A stretch of DNA of 64,000 bases from AP-15 sp963781215 (lineage in GTDB: Bacteria > Pseudomonadota > Alphaproteobacteria > ATCC43930 > CGMCC-115725). The stretch is from assembly GCA_963781215.1 (NCBI GenBank), contig CAWAFE010000055.1, forward strand, positions 1-64,000, written 5' to 3'. Both the position numbers and the translations under genes were made by a program. This document shows, piece after piece, positions 7,364 to 15,602 of this stretch. The first letter of the stretch is position 1. Each line of letters opens with the position of its first letter. A model generated the notes under the pieces. The model did no database searches. It saw nothing but the letters and a program-made list of their open reading frames with translations, and was not told where the DNA came from.

Positions 7364-7855
7364 ATGGCAAGAGGATCGAAGGTATTCAGGCCAGCCGATG
7401 TGTCGGAGAGCAACGCATCCAGCTATCCCGAGCCGTTCCGGGAGGGACAGCGCAAGCGCTATACCCGGCGCCTCGGCGATCATGCAGGGCTCAAGAATTA
7501 CGGCGTCAATCTTGTTCGGGTTTTGCCCGATGGTCAGTCGTCGGCGCGACACACGCATTCCAAGCAGGACGAGTTCGTTTACGTGCTTGAGGGCGAGTTC
7601 GTGCTTGTGACTGAAGCGGGTCGCGAAACCGTTGGGCCGGGCACCTGCATCGGCTTTCCAGCTGGAACGGGCGACGGCCATCATTTCCTGAATCTCACGC
7701 AGAAGGATGCCATCTTCCTTGTGATCGGCGACCGGACGGCAGGCGATGAGGTGACGTATCCGGACATCGATCTAGAGTTGAAAGCGGGGCCCGATGGCGT
7801 GAGAGGCTTCCACCGGAAGGACGGTACGCCGTATCCGCGCGGAGCCCGGGATTGA
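7364..7855 (+). CDS. cupin-domain protein
   Basis: The product has 163 aa and a single conserved cupin fold. Motif 1 is visible as SARHTHSKQDEFVYVLEGE (metal-binding H, H, then D/E) and motif 2 as PAGTGDGHHFLN with its histidine, so a divalent metal site is likely. The frame before it is short and polar with no signal peptide, so it is cytoplasmic. The ATG at 7364 follows agaggaggcgacc, a good ribosome-binding site. Cupins of this group are often small isomerases, dioxygenase-like or sugar-binding proteins; substrate unknown. It is an isolated gene between IS66 debris and the second repeat copy. Confidence 0.85.
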   Translation: MARGSKVFRPADVSESNASSYPEPFREGQRKRYTRRLGDHAGLKNYGVNLVRVLPDGQSSARHTHSKQDEFVYVLEGEFVLVTEAGRETVGPGTCIGFPAGTGDGHHFLNLTQKDAIFLVIGDRTAGDEVTYPDIDLELKAGPDGVRGFHRKDGTPYPRGARD

Positions 7856-7909
7856 AGCCTTCCTAGCGGCTCGGGCAAAAAAGATTCCCAGTCGGCCGAA
7901 GTCGTCGTT

Positions 7910-8008
7910 CCGTCGGTAATCTTGCCATAATCGCATGGTACCGTTGCTGCTTTGAGGCGCCCGGGAGGGCGGGCGCCGGGCAGACGGGGAGAAGGTGGGT
8001 GCCTGTAG
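7910..8008 (+). repeat. 99-bp dispersed repeat, copy 2
   Basis: Partner of 6934-7032. It contains a perfect 8-bp stem, ggcgcccg paired with cgggcgcc. It ends in gggtgcctgtag, and the GTG used as start of the next gene lies inside this end. The two copies flank the cupin gene and tnpC debris in direct orientation. Confidence 0.75.
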
Positions 8009-8520
8009 ATTCCCAGTATTATCAGGCGGAACAGGCTCGGCTGCCGGCGGCGCGCGATGCGGAGGGGCGGTGGCGCAAGGGCGCCTCGGGCAATCCGGCG
8101 GGGCGGCCGCGCGGTTCGCGCAACCGGGCGACGCGCATGGCGGAAATGCTGCTCGATGCGGCAGCCGCGAATTTGGCCGGCCGGGCGATCGAGCGGGCGC
8201 TCGATGGCGATGACGTGGCATTGCGCTTTTGCCTCGCGCGCATCGTCGCCCCCCGCCGCGTGCCGGCGGTCGAGCTCGACCTGCCGCCGCTCGACACCCA
8301 ACAGGACCTGGCCCTGGCGATGGCCGCAATCGGGGAGGCGGTGGCGCGGGGCGAGATCGCGCCCGCCGAGGCGTCGGAGCTCGCCCGCGTCGTCGATACC
8401 GCGATGCGCGCGATCGAAGCGCGCGAGGCCGAGTTCCAAGGAAATCATTTCTGGGGCCGCGAGCGAAGCCCCGCGGCACCGCCGTTGCGGCCCTCCAACC
8501 CGGCTTCCGACCCCGCGTGA
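7999..8520 (+). CDS. DUF5681-type protein
   Basis: The product has 173 aa. The hallmark is RWRKGASGNPAGRPRGSRNR near residues 25-46, a basic Gly/Pro-rich motif typical of DUF5681 proteins, which often accompany phage or mobile DNA and are suspected to bind DNA. A helical region follows (MAEMLLDAAAANLAGRAIER, and a repeated acidic/alanine-rich segment). The only early start is GTG at 7999, inside the 99-bp repeat, so the true start is uncertain and the original 5' end may have been replaced. The C-terminus (WGRERSPAAPPLRPSNPASD) is low complexity. Function unproven. Confidence 0.7.
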   Translation: MPVDSQYYQAEQARLPAARDAEGRWRKGASGNPAGRPRGSRNRATRMAEMLLDAAAANLAGRAIERALDGDDVALRFCLARIVAPRRVPAVELDLPPLDTQQDLALAMAAIGEAVARGEIAPAEASELARVVDTAMRAIEAREAEFQGNHFWGRERSPAAPPLRPSNPASDPA

Positions 8521-8846
8521 CCCGGCGGCGAGCGGATACCGCCGCGGCCAAGGGGTTCCTGCGAACCCGCCCGCTCGGGTCGTTTTTGCCCGGGTCCATC
8601 ACGTACCGGCGATCGGAGCATTCGCCGCCTGGGAAACTTCCGGAAAATCCTGGCCGATCTCCGGTCGCTTTGCCGAACCGTCTCGCCGGTGGGCAGGCCG
8701 TTCCCGTCTGCCCGGTGAAACCGTGACCGAAAGTGAGTGCTCTGCGTCCTTGTTTCGCCCGTCCGCTTCGGGCTTAATCCCTGATCGGCGAGAAACACAA
8801 ACCGGGTTCCCGGCGTTTTGTCGGCGGCCGCGAGGGGGAGCGGGCC
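8521..8846. other. gene-free stretch upstream of pyrE
   Basis: No credible gene. A short hairpin, gcccg-tccgctt-cgggc, lies near 8757-8773 and could end transcription from the upstream gene, though its T tail is weak. The rest presumably carries the pyrE promoter. Confidence 0.4.
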
Positions 8847-9410
8847 ATGGCGTCACCGCCGGCGGCGGATTTCGAGGGCAAGCGGCGGCGGCTGCTCGCC
8901 GTCATCCGCCGCAACTCGCTGTTGCAGGACCGGGATTTTCGGCTGACATCCGGCCGTTCGAGCAGCTTTTTTTTCGACATGAAGCGGACCATGTTCGATC
9001 CGGAAGGTGCGGCTCTGCTCGCCGATCTATTGTTCGCGAAAATCAAGGCCGAGGAGGTCGACTGCATCGGCGGCATGGAGACGGGTGCCATCCCGATCGT
9101 CGCCAATCTGTGCCTGCGCGGCTGGCCCGAAAAGCCGATGCGGGGCTTCTTTGTCCGCAAGGCCACAAAGGGGCACGGCACCGATCAGCAGGTCGACGGC
9201 CGTCTCGATCCCGGCTCGCGGGTCATTCTCTTCGAGGACGTCACCACCACCGGCGGCTCGGCGATGCAGGCGGTTGATGAGGCCCGCCGGCAAGGCTGCA
9301 CGATCCTCAAAGTCATCACCGTGGTCGACCGCCTTGAGGGTGCGGCCGAAAATTTCGCCAAGGCGGGGATCCCGTTCGAGGCGCTGTTTACCTGGCGCGA
9401 CTTCAATTGA
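8847..9410 (+). CDS. pyrE: orotate phosphoribosyltransferase
   Basis: It joins orotate to PRPP to give orotidine-5'-phosphate, step five of pyrimidine synthesis. The product has 187 aa, a normal bacterial length. Visible elements: the N-terminal FRLTSGRSSSFFFDMKRTMF substrate segment, the flexible catalytic loop with FVRKATKGHGTDQQVDG, and the PRPP-binding motif VILFEDVTTTGGSAMQAVD at about residues 125-143. The ATG at 8847 follows a gagggggagcggg region. A short gene starts at its stop codon. It appears intact and typical in composition. Confidence 0.93.
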   Translation: MASPPAADFEGKRRRLLAVIRRNSLLQDRDFRLTSGRSSSFFFDMKRTMFDPEGAALLADLLFAKIKAEEVDCIGGMETGAIPIVANLCLRGWPEKPMRGFFVRKATKGHGTDQQVDGRLDPGSRVILFEDVTTTGGSAMQAVDEARRQGCTILKVITVVDRLEGAAENFAKAGIPFEALFTWRDFN

Positions 9411-9769
9411 CCAGGTCGGTGATCGATCTGGCCGCGGTGCAGCTGAAGCGCCAATTCGTCTACCAGACACAGCGCGACCGCTTCGGCAGCCTGGAGGCGC
9501 TGCTCGAGCTGGCGATCTCGGCCAGAGGATGCGTGGCTTCGTCGCAATCCACCGGACGGATGACGGTCGCCTTTGTCCTCGAGCGGGTGCTCGACAAATG
9601 CGCCAGAGACCTCGACGGCCGCCCGGCGCGGCTCTCCGAAATCGCGGCGCTCGACGACCGTCTGCGTCAGCCGGTGCTGCGCGCCGTCGAGTTTCTTTCG
9701 GGCGGGGACGACGACCCGGTCGAAATCGCCGCGGCGCTGATCAGGGCCCGTCCGGCCAGAGAACGATGA
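9407..9769 (+). CDS. conserved-looking hypothetical protein downstream of pyrE
   Basis: The product has up to 120 aa, mostly helical by eye (SLEALLELAISARG, MTVAFVLERVLDKCARDLDG). No signal peptide, membrane segment or named motif. The TTG at 9407 overlaps the pyrE stop; a GTG at 9419 is an alternative start. The tight coupling supports translation with pyrE, but no function can be inferred. The next gene is convergent and ends 12 bp away. Confidence 0.55.
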   Translation: MTRSVIDLAAVQLKRQFVYQTQRDRFGSLEALLELAISARGCVASSQSTGRMTVAFVLERVLDKCARDLDGRPARLSEIAALDDRLRQPVLRAVEFLSGGDDDPVEIAAALIRARPARER

Positions 9770-9781
9770 GCGGGCCGGTGC

Positions 9782-10738
9782 TCACTTCAGGTTCTCGCGC
9801 AGCAGATAGGCGAGCCGCACCCCGGCCTTGGCCAATTGCTCCTTGACGGTCGCGACCGCGCGGTCGCGATAGGCCGCGTCGACCCGGTAGACGCCGACCG
9901 CCCCGCACGGGTCCTTCTCCCCTTTGCGCACCGGGAAGGTGGATTTGCTCTCGGCCGCGTCCTGCGGATAGCTGTAGGCGGCCGACTTGGCAGCCTCGTA
10001 GGTCTCGCGCGCCCAGTCTTCGAGGCCGCCGCTCGACCATTTCTGGATGTCGCCCGGCGAGAGCGAGGCGACGATGGCGGCGGCGGCCTTGGCCGGGTCC
10101 TTCCCCTCGGCCTCGGCGACCAGCGTGTCGTTCCAATAGGTGCCGAGCCGCACCGGGGATTTCGCGCCGGGCGGCAGGACCGCGACGCATTGACCGCCTT
10201 GATCGCCGTGCTCGATCGCGTCGAGCGGCTGGTGCAGGTCGCCCGTCAGGTTCAGCAGGAATTGCAGCGCCATCAGCCGTTCGTGGGCGGACGTTTCGGG
10301 GTCGCGCAGCTCCTTGGCGAACTGCTCGATCTTGTCGATGACGCAGGCGTCCTTCGGGCCATGGCTCGCCGGTGTCGAGGCCCGCAGGCCCGGCCTGCCG
10401 AAGCAGGCTTTGGCGACATCCGGGGCGGCGGCGTCGAGCCGCACATAATGCCAGCTCGAGGTCGCGATCCGCCCTTCCGGGCTCTTCTCGCGCAGCACGT
10501 CGGCCCAAGTCGCCTCGGCGGCAATGTCGGTCTTGGTCCAGCTGTTGTCCTTGTCGGTGGCGAGGATCTGCTCGAGCTTCGTGCGCGTCGCCAAATCCTT
10601 GGCCTCCAGCAGGCGGTCGGCGACGAGCGCCACAATCATGTTGCCCTCCGTCCCCCACGCCCAGGCGGCGGGAGGCGCCGGCAACAGGCCTGTCAGCGCC
10701 AGGCAGGCGAGGGCGATGCAGCGGCGGGACGGTTTCAT
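9782..10738 (-). CDS. secreted S1/P1 nuclease-like protein with degenerate zinc site
   Basis: The product has 318 aa. The ATG at 10738 gives a clear signal peptide (KPSRRCIALACLALTGLLPA) cleaved before WGTEGN, so Trp28 would be residue 1 of the mature protein, as in P1 nuclease. Family landmarks are present (TWADVLRE, SSWHYVRL, FLLNLTGDLHQPL, TYWNDTLV). In the normal enzymes three zinc ions are held by W1, H6, D45, H60, H116, D120, H126, H149 and D153. Here positions matching H6, H116, H126, H149 and D153 read N, N, D, G and N. It may be an inactive or re-purposed periplasmic protein. Confidence 0.85.
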   Translation of the reverse strand: MKPSRRCIALACLALTGLLPAPPAAWAWGTEGNMIVALVADRLLEAKDLATRTKLEQILATDKDNSWTKTDIAAEATWADVLREKSPEGRIATSSWHYVRLDAAAPDVAKACFGRPGLRASTPASHGPKDACVIDKIEQFAKELRDPETSAHERLMALQFLLNLTGDLHQPLDAIEHGDQGGQCVAVLPPGAKSPVRLGTYWNDTLVAEAEGKDPAKAAAAIVASLSPGDIQKWSSGGLEDWARETYEAAKSAAYSYPQDAAESKSTFPVRKGEKDPCGAVGVYRVDAAYRDRAVATVKEQLAKAGVRLAYLLRENLK

Positions 10739-10805
10739 CGCGATCTCCGATCGGACCCATGCTAGCATTGTGGCGGCCACGGCAGCGCTCTCGGGGAGAA
10801 AACGG

Positions 10806-11417
10806 ATGAAGCTCTATAATTCGATCGGCCCCAATCCGAAAGCCGTGCGGATGTTCATGGCCGAGAAGGGGTTCGAGCTGCCGATGGAGGAGGTCGACAT
10901 CCGCGGCGGCGACAACCGGCGCGCGCCCTATCTGGCGAAGAACCCGAGCGGTCAATGCCCGGCGCTCGAACTCGACGACGGCTCGATCCTGGCCGAGATC
11001 ACCGCGATCTGCGAATACCTCGACGAAAAGGGTTCGGGGCCGTCCCTGATCGGGGCCACACCCGAGGAGCGGGCAAAGACCCGGATGTGGGCGCGCCGCA
11101 TCGACCTCAACATCCTCGAGCCGATGGCGAACGGCTTCCGCTACGGCGAGGGCTTGAAGATGTTCCAGGACCGCATCCACTGCATTCCCGGCGCGGCCGG
11201 CGATCTGAAGCAGATCGCGCAGGAGAGGCTGACATGGCTCGACGGGTTGATGGCGGGGAAGCCCTTCGTCGCCGGCCAGCGGCTCACGATGGCGGATATC
11301 CTTCTGTTCGCGTTCGTCGATTTCTTTTCCCGCGCGGGTCAGCCGCTCAACCCCGATCTCGCCAATATCGGCGCCTGGTATCAGCGGATGAAGGCGCGCC
11401 CGAGCGCCACCGCCTGA
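10806..11417 (+). CDS. glutathione S-transferase family protein
   Basis: The product has 203 aa. The N-terminal thioredoxin-like domain starts MKLYNSIGPNPKAVRMFMAE and carries the cis-proline and glutathione-binding region NPSGQCPALELDDGSILAE (with the conserved E of the SxE/AE motif). The C-terminal helical domain includes FVAGQRLTMADILLFAFVDF, the N-capping box and hydrophobic staple region of GSTs. The usual catalytic Ser/Cys near residue 10 may be Ser6 or is not obvious. The ATG at 10806 follows ggggagaaaacgg. Likely a cytosolic detoxification or thiol-transfer enzyme; substrate unknown. The next gene follows within 10 bp. Confidence 0.9.
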   Translation: MKLYNSIGPNPKAVRMFMAEKGFELPMEEVDIRGGDNRRAPYLAKNPSGQCPALELDDGSILAEITAICEYLDEKGSGPSLIGATPEERAKTRMWARRIDLNILEPMANGFRYGEGLKMFQDRIHCIPGAAGDLKQIAQERLTWLDGLMAGKPFVAGQRLTMADILLFAFVDFFSRAGQPLNPDLANIGAWYQRMKARPSATA

Positions 11418-11427
11418 GCGCGCTGCC

Positions 11428-12510
11428 GTGAGCGGGTTCGCGCCCGAAGACCGCTCGGTGCATTTCTGCTCGGACGGGCTGGCCCTGTCGCCGGCCGAGT
11501 ATGCAAGCTTGCTGGCTTGCCTCGCCGAGGGGGGCGGGATCGCCGCCGACGAATTCTCGCGCGGCGGCGCGGTGGCCCGGCTCGAAGAGCGTATGGCCGC
11601 ACTTCTCGGTAAGGAGATGGCGGTCTTTATGCCGAGCGGGACCCTCGCCAACCTGCTCGCGGTCCGCCTCTTGGCGCGGCGCGGCCGCCGCGTGCTGGTG
11701 CAGCGCGAAAGCCATCTCTACAACGATGTCGGCGATGGCGTGCAGGAGCTGGGCGGTCTGACCCTGATCCCGCTCGTTCCGGGAGAGGCGACGTTCCGCC
11801 GCGCCGACGTGGCGGCCGAAATCGCCCGCGCCGAGGAGGGGCGGGTCTCGACTCCCGTCGGGGCGATCTCGATCGAATCGCCGGTGCGCCGCCTCGCCGG
11901 CGAGGTGTTCGATTTCGCCGAGATGCAACGCATTGCCGACTTCGCTCGCGAGCGCGGCATCGGGCTGCATCTCGACGGCGCGCGGGTCTTTCTCGCCTCA
12001 CCCTATACGGGGATCGCGCCCGCTACCTATGCGGGGCTGTTCGACACCGTCTATGTGTCGCTCTACAAATACTTCAACGCCGCGGGTGGCGCGGTGCTCG
12101 CGGGACCGCGCTCACTGCTCGACGGCCTCTACCACCAGCGGCGCATGTTCGGCGGCGGTCTGCGGCAGGCCTGGCCCTATGCCGCGGTGGCGCTCCACTA
12201 TCTGGACGGGTTCGAGGAACGGTTCGCGCGGGCCGTCGCCGCCGCCGACACCCTGTTTCGCGCGCTCTGCGAGCAGAAAGGGTGCGCCATCCTGCGGTCC
12301 CCGGCGGCGTCCAACGTCACCCGCCTTCGTCTCCGCCGCGCCGGCGCCGCCGCCCTCCCCGAACGGCTGCGCGCCCGAGGGATCACGATTCGCCCCGCCT
12401 TACGCAGCTCGGCCGGGGAGGCCGAATTCGAGCTGATCGTCAACGAGACGATCCTGCGCCGCCCCGCCGCCGAAACCACCGGGCAATTCGTCACAGCGCT
12501 CGACGCTTAA
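11428..12510 (+). CDS. threonine-aldolase-type PLP enzyme (beta-eliminating lyase fold)
   Basis: The product has 360 aa with a fold-type I PLP domain. MPSGTLANLLAVRLL forms the phosphate-binding loop, IGLHLDGARVF contains the PLP-binding Asp and Arg, and VSLYKYFNAAGGAVLAG has the lysine that forms the Schiff base. The pattern fits low-specificity L-threonine aldolase (LtaE) and relatives, which split L-threonine or L-allo-threonine into glycine and acetaldehyde. The GTG at 11428 lies 10 bp after the GST gene, suggesting co-transcription. Exact substrate uncertain. Confidence 0.87.
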   Translation: MSGFAPEDRSVHFCSDGLALSPAEYASLLACLAEGGGIAADEFSRGGAVARLEERMAALLGKEMAVFMPSGTLANLLAVRLLARRGRRVLVQRESHLYNDVGDGVQELGGLTLIPLVPGEATFRRADVAAEIARAEEGRVSTPVGAISIESPVRRLAGEVFDFAEMQRIADFARERGIGLHLDGARVFLASPYTGIAPATYAGLFDTVYVSLYKYFNAAGGAVLAGPRSLLDGLYHQRRMFGGGLRQAWPYAAVALHYLDGFEERFARAVAAADTLFRALCEQKGCAILRSPAASNVTRLRLRRAGAAALPERLRARGITIRPALRSSAGEAEFELIVNETILRRPAAETTGQFVTALDA

Positions 12511-12802
12511 GCGACCGCAGCGGGCCGATCGAGGCCTGGATCATCAGGAGCTCAAACAGGAGCCCGGCCTAGGTGATCGTGAAGGCCGCGGGTGGCGCGG
12601 CTTCCACCATCACGCCACATTCGCCGAACGAAGCGCCTTCCCCCCTCAGGACCCGCTTCTCCCCGTCGCTCTCGCGATCTGCGATGCCCCAGGGTTATCG
12701 CCGTGCAGGTCTTGCTCTCATCAAAATCCCGGACAGCCATGCCGCAAGCGCCTAAGGGGCGCATCGGTTTCCCGGGCCGACCGCCGGCCGTCGGCGCGGC
12801 GG

Positions 12803-14122
12803 CTAGGCGCCGAACTCCTGGATCAGCGCGTCGCGCACGGTGTCGAGGTCGAGGCCGTGCTCGGCGATTAGCGGGCTGGTTTCGACGATGATGTCGTCGA
12901 TCTCGCGGATCATCTTGAGCCGCTTATAGAGATCCTCGCTCTCGAGGCTGAGACCTTGCCCCAGGATCTCCATGAAGTTGATCACCTCGAAGCTGCGCCC
13001 GTCGCCGACATCGCAAAGCTCGCGGTGGCAGGCGTGGTAGATCGTCGCCAGTGTCGTCACCCCGGCATCGGCGACGGCGGCGAGCTCGCGCTGCACCAGC
13101 GCGCGCTTGAACGCCGGCAGCATGGCGAGGCTGTTGGCCTGGGTCCCGACCCGCGGCACGTCGATCTCGACGAGCTCGACGCCGGGGACGATCGACAGCA
13201 GCTTACGCACCGCCGCCTGCACCGCCGGCAATACCGGCCGCTCGTGCAGCGCCACCCGCTTTTCGACCCTCTGTTTCATCAGCGGCGCCAGCGCGTCGGC
13301 ATGGTCGGCGAGAAAAACGAGAAACGGGTTCAGATCGAAAGGCCGCGCGCCGAATTGCGATTCGTAGCTCGGCAACGCCACCTCGCCGATCTGCACTTGG
13401 CAGCTCGGGCACCAGGAGAGGACAGTCGAGGTGCCGGCCGCGGCGAGGCCGTCGATGGTCTTGAAGCCGACCCGGCCGGTGTTGTCGAAATCGCCCTCGC
13501 GAAACTGATAGACGCCGCAGCACTGGCCGGGCCCGCCCATAACCTCGTAGTCGACGCCCAAGAGATCGAGGGTGTCGAGGCAGAGGAGTGCAATATGCGG
13601 CGTCTTCAGGATGTTGCAGCCGGTGTAGAAGACGACGTCGGGTGCCGTCTGCCGTGGCACCCTATCGAGCCCGCGCAGACGCGCCAGGGTCTCGGGCGGC
13701 ATCTGCAACCGCGACAGGATGCGCACGCCGCGGCTCATCGTCTGAAAGCCCTTGCGCCATCGCGTCGCGAGCGGCGTATCGCCCTTTTGCGCGCGGGCAA
13801 AGCCGCGGGCGAGCTGCACCATGAAGCGCGTGTTGATGCCCTCGGGGCAGGCCGGGATGCAATTGCCGCTGCCGCTGCACACCGAGGCCCAACGGGCAGC
13901 ATCCTCGTTGCCGCTGCCGCCGGTGATCAGGTCGACGATCGCGGCGGTCGTCTGTTGCGCGTCGGCCTCGGCGAGGCCGGCCGGCTCGACCATTGGGCAG
14001 GCGCGAAAGCACGCGCCGCAGCGGGTACACGCGTCGGCGATCGCCTCGCCGCGCGCGCGAAACTCGCCGAGATAGCCTGCCGCCCCATGCACCGCGCTCA
14101 TGCCGCCGCTCCGCTCAACCAT
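12803..14122 (-). CDS. (Fe-S)-binding CCG-domain oxidoreductase, HdrD/GlpC-like
   Basis: The product has 439 aa; a start at 14101 would give 432. It begins with a ferredoxin-type module: CTRCGACFRACP near residues 32-43, and a second, variant set C-SGSGN-CIPACP. Two cysteine-rich CCG domains follow, one with FYTGCNI, GGPGQCCGVYQF and LSWCPSCQVQ, the second reduced to YHACHRELCD. Such subunits pass electrons between a flavoprotein dehydrogenase and quinone or heterodisulfide; no flavoprotein partner is adjacent. It is divergent from the protease gene across an intergenic region holding a CRP-like palindrome. Confidence 0.85.
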   Translation of the reverse strand: MVERSGGMSAVHGAAGYLGEFRARGEAIADACTRCGACFRACPMVEPAGLAEADAQQTTAAIVDLITGGSGNEDAARWASVCSGSGNCIPACPEGINTRFMVQLARGFARAQKGDTPLATRWRKGFQTMSRGVRILSRLQMPPETLARLRGLDRVPRQTAPDVVFYTGCNILKTPHIALLCLDTLDLLGVDYEVMGGPGQCCGVYQFREGDFDNTGRVGFKTIDGLAAAGTSTVLSWCPSCQVQIGEVALPSYESQFGARPFDLNPFLVFLADHADALAPLMKQRVEKRVALHERPVLPAVQAAVRKLLSIVPGVELVEIDVPRVGTQANSLAMLPAFKRALVQRELAAVADAGVTTLATIYHACHRELCDVGDGRSFEVINFMEILGQGLSLESEDLYKRLKMIREIDDIIVETSPLIAEHGLDLDTVRDALIQEFGA

Positions 14123-14480
14123 GTGCGCAGGCTAGCGCATAGTGCCGCGCCGGAGCAAATCTACAGAAGCCGTCGTTCCTCCGGCGCTGCCGATCCGGAA
14201 CTCACGCCTCCTGGTCGTCCCGACACAGTTCCTGGCGCAGGCCGGGACCTGTGGCATTGCGGCGTATTCCGGCGCGGGTTTGCGAAACGGGTGGTTGCTT
14301 CTGAAAACTTTCTTCGACTGTGACCTGGGTCACACATCTGACCGGTCACCTGAGCTATTTCTGACCAACGTGGCAAGTCGAGCGGCCGGTTAGGCCCGGA
14401 ACGGGGCACCGCTGGAGCCCTTGCCTCGCGGTAAATCTACCTTGGAGAGCCTGTGCTCCGCAGGCATAAGGGAGAGCACC
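14123..14480. other. divergent intergenic region between Fe-S protein and protease genes
   Basis: About 360 bp without a convincing gene. It should carry both promoters. It contains the 16-bp palindrome at 14319-14334 and, just before 14481, the ribosome-binding sequence gggagag. Confidence 0.5.
14319..14334. promoter_or_regulatory. candidate CRP/FNR-family operator
   Basis: The perfect inverted repeat TGTGACCTGGGTCACA matches the CRP consensus TGTGA-N6-TCACA exactly. It lies 197 bp upstream of the Fe-S oxidoreductase start and 147 bp upstream of the protease start, so it could control either divergent gene. The regulator is not in the window. Confidence 0.55.
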
Positions 14481-15602
14481 ATGCCCGCCTTCAGGTTTCT
14501 GGGTGATCGCAATACGCCTGACCGTCTGGAAAAGGTTCAAGCGCGCCATGCCGTCTTTGGCAGTGGCAAACCTCCCGAAGAGATGATCGAACGTGCCAGG
14601 ATGCGCACGATCTATCTCGATGCGGCGCACGGCGACAGACCCGCGGTGCAAGTCTCTCGCACACAGGTCGGCGAGCGCGCGATCTGGCGCATCGATAGTC
14701 CGATCGACACGGCATTGATGGGCCATCTGCCTGGCCGCTCCGCCGAGCGGCTGGCGGCGGAACATTTCCTGGAGGGCATCAGCGCCGATGTTTCGGTTGC
14801 CGCGCACCGCCCGGCATGGGCCGATGCCTTGTTCAGTCCGCGGCGGAGCCTGATCGAGGCAAGACCGTCGTTGCGAAGGTTCAACGGACGGTCCGTCCGG
14901 CCGCTCTGGGTCTTCGGCAACGACGACCGCTGGCAGTTCCGCGATGCCTCCTGGCCCTGGGGCCTGGTCGGCCGCATCTTCAACAACCGCGGCGAGAGCG
15001 GCACCGGCGCCCTGGTCGGCGACCGGATCGTGATCACCGCCGGGCATATGGTGCCATGGGGCGACAGCCCGTGGTGGATGCGCTTCGTGCCCGCTTACTA
15101 CGACGGTTCGTCGCTGCACGGGGCGGGCATCGAATCCTATGTGTCCGACGCGCGCGGCTACAACACCGGTGGCAACGTAACCGGATACGATTGGGCGTTG
15201 CTTCGGCTCTACGAGCCGCTCGGCCAGTGGCTCGGATATTTCGGTTACAATGGCTATAGCGACAGCTGGAACGACGATCCTTACTGGAGCCTGATCGGCT
15301 ATCCGGGCGCCATCGCCAACGCACAACGCCCGTCGTTTCAGGGCGGGATCACGGTGGGCGACACGGATTCGGACTCGAACGGGGGAGAGGAGCTGGAATC
15401 CGACACCGCCGATGTCACGCCAGGCGATTCCGGCGGGCCACTGTTCGGCTGGTGGAGCGGCGACCCGCGGATTGTCGGGGTGGTAAGCGGCGAAGAGGAA
15501 TATTCCTTCCTCGGCATCACCTTTGATCAGGACAATATCATGGCCGCCGGCAATGGCTTCACCAGCCTGTGCGCCTGGGGACGCGGCAACTGGCCGGCGT
15601 GA
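14481..15602 (+). CDS. trypsin-like serine protease
   Basis: The product has 373 aa. The S1-type catalytic triad is readable: His189 in RIVITAGHMVPWG, Asp237 in GYDWALLRLYEP and Ser317 in VTPGDSGGPLFGWW. About 150 residues precede the protease fold and probably form a pro- or regulatory region (rich in Arg, PAFRFLGDRNTPDRLEKVQA). No Sec signal peptide is obvious, so the enzyme is either cytoplasmic or exported by another route. Aromatic-rich loops (YFGYNGYSDSWNDDPYW) are unusual. The ATG at 14481 has gggagag upstream. It resembles glutamyl-endopeptidase-like S1 proteases, but specificity is unknown. Confidence 0.87.
   Translation: MPAFRFLGDRNTPDRLEKVQARHAVFGSGKPPEEMIERARMRTIYLDAAHGDRPAVQVSRTQVGERAIWRIDSPIDTALMGHLPGRSAERLAAEHFLEGISADVSVAAHRPAWADALFSPRRSLIEARPSLRRFNGRSVRPLWVFGNDDRWQFRDASWPWGLVGRIFNNRGESGTGALVGDRIVITAGHMVPWGDSPWWMRFVPAYYDGSSLHGAGIESYVSDARGYNTGGNVTGYDWALLRLYEPLGQWLGYFGYNGYSDSWNDDPYWSLIGYPGAIANAQRPSFQGGITVGDTDSDSNGGEELESDTADVTPGDSGGPLFGWWSGDPRIVGVVSGEEEYSFLGITFDQDNIMAAGNGFTSLCAWGRGNWPA

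Noticed and set aside
9741..11651. Long open frame of 636 codons on the minus strand
   Set aside because: It runs antisense to the S1/P1-like gene's other frame and to the GST gene, is arginine/proline-rich and has no family features. It is a GC-driven shadow.
12511..12802. Short frames between the threonine-aldolase-type and Fe-S genes
   Set aside because: No motif or plausible start. This is the convergent gap between 12510 and 12803.
12956..14323. 455-codon open frame on the plus strand
   Set aside because: Antisense to the Fe-S oxidoreductase, whose cysteine motifs are unambiguous.
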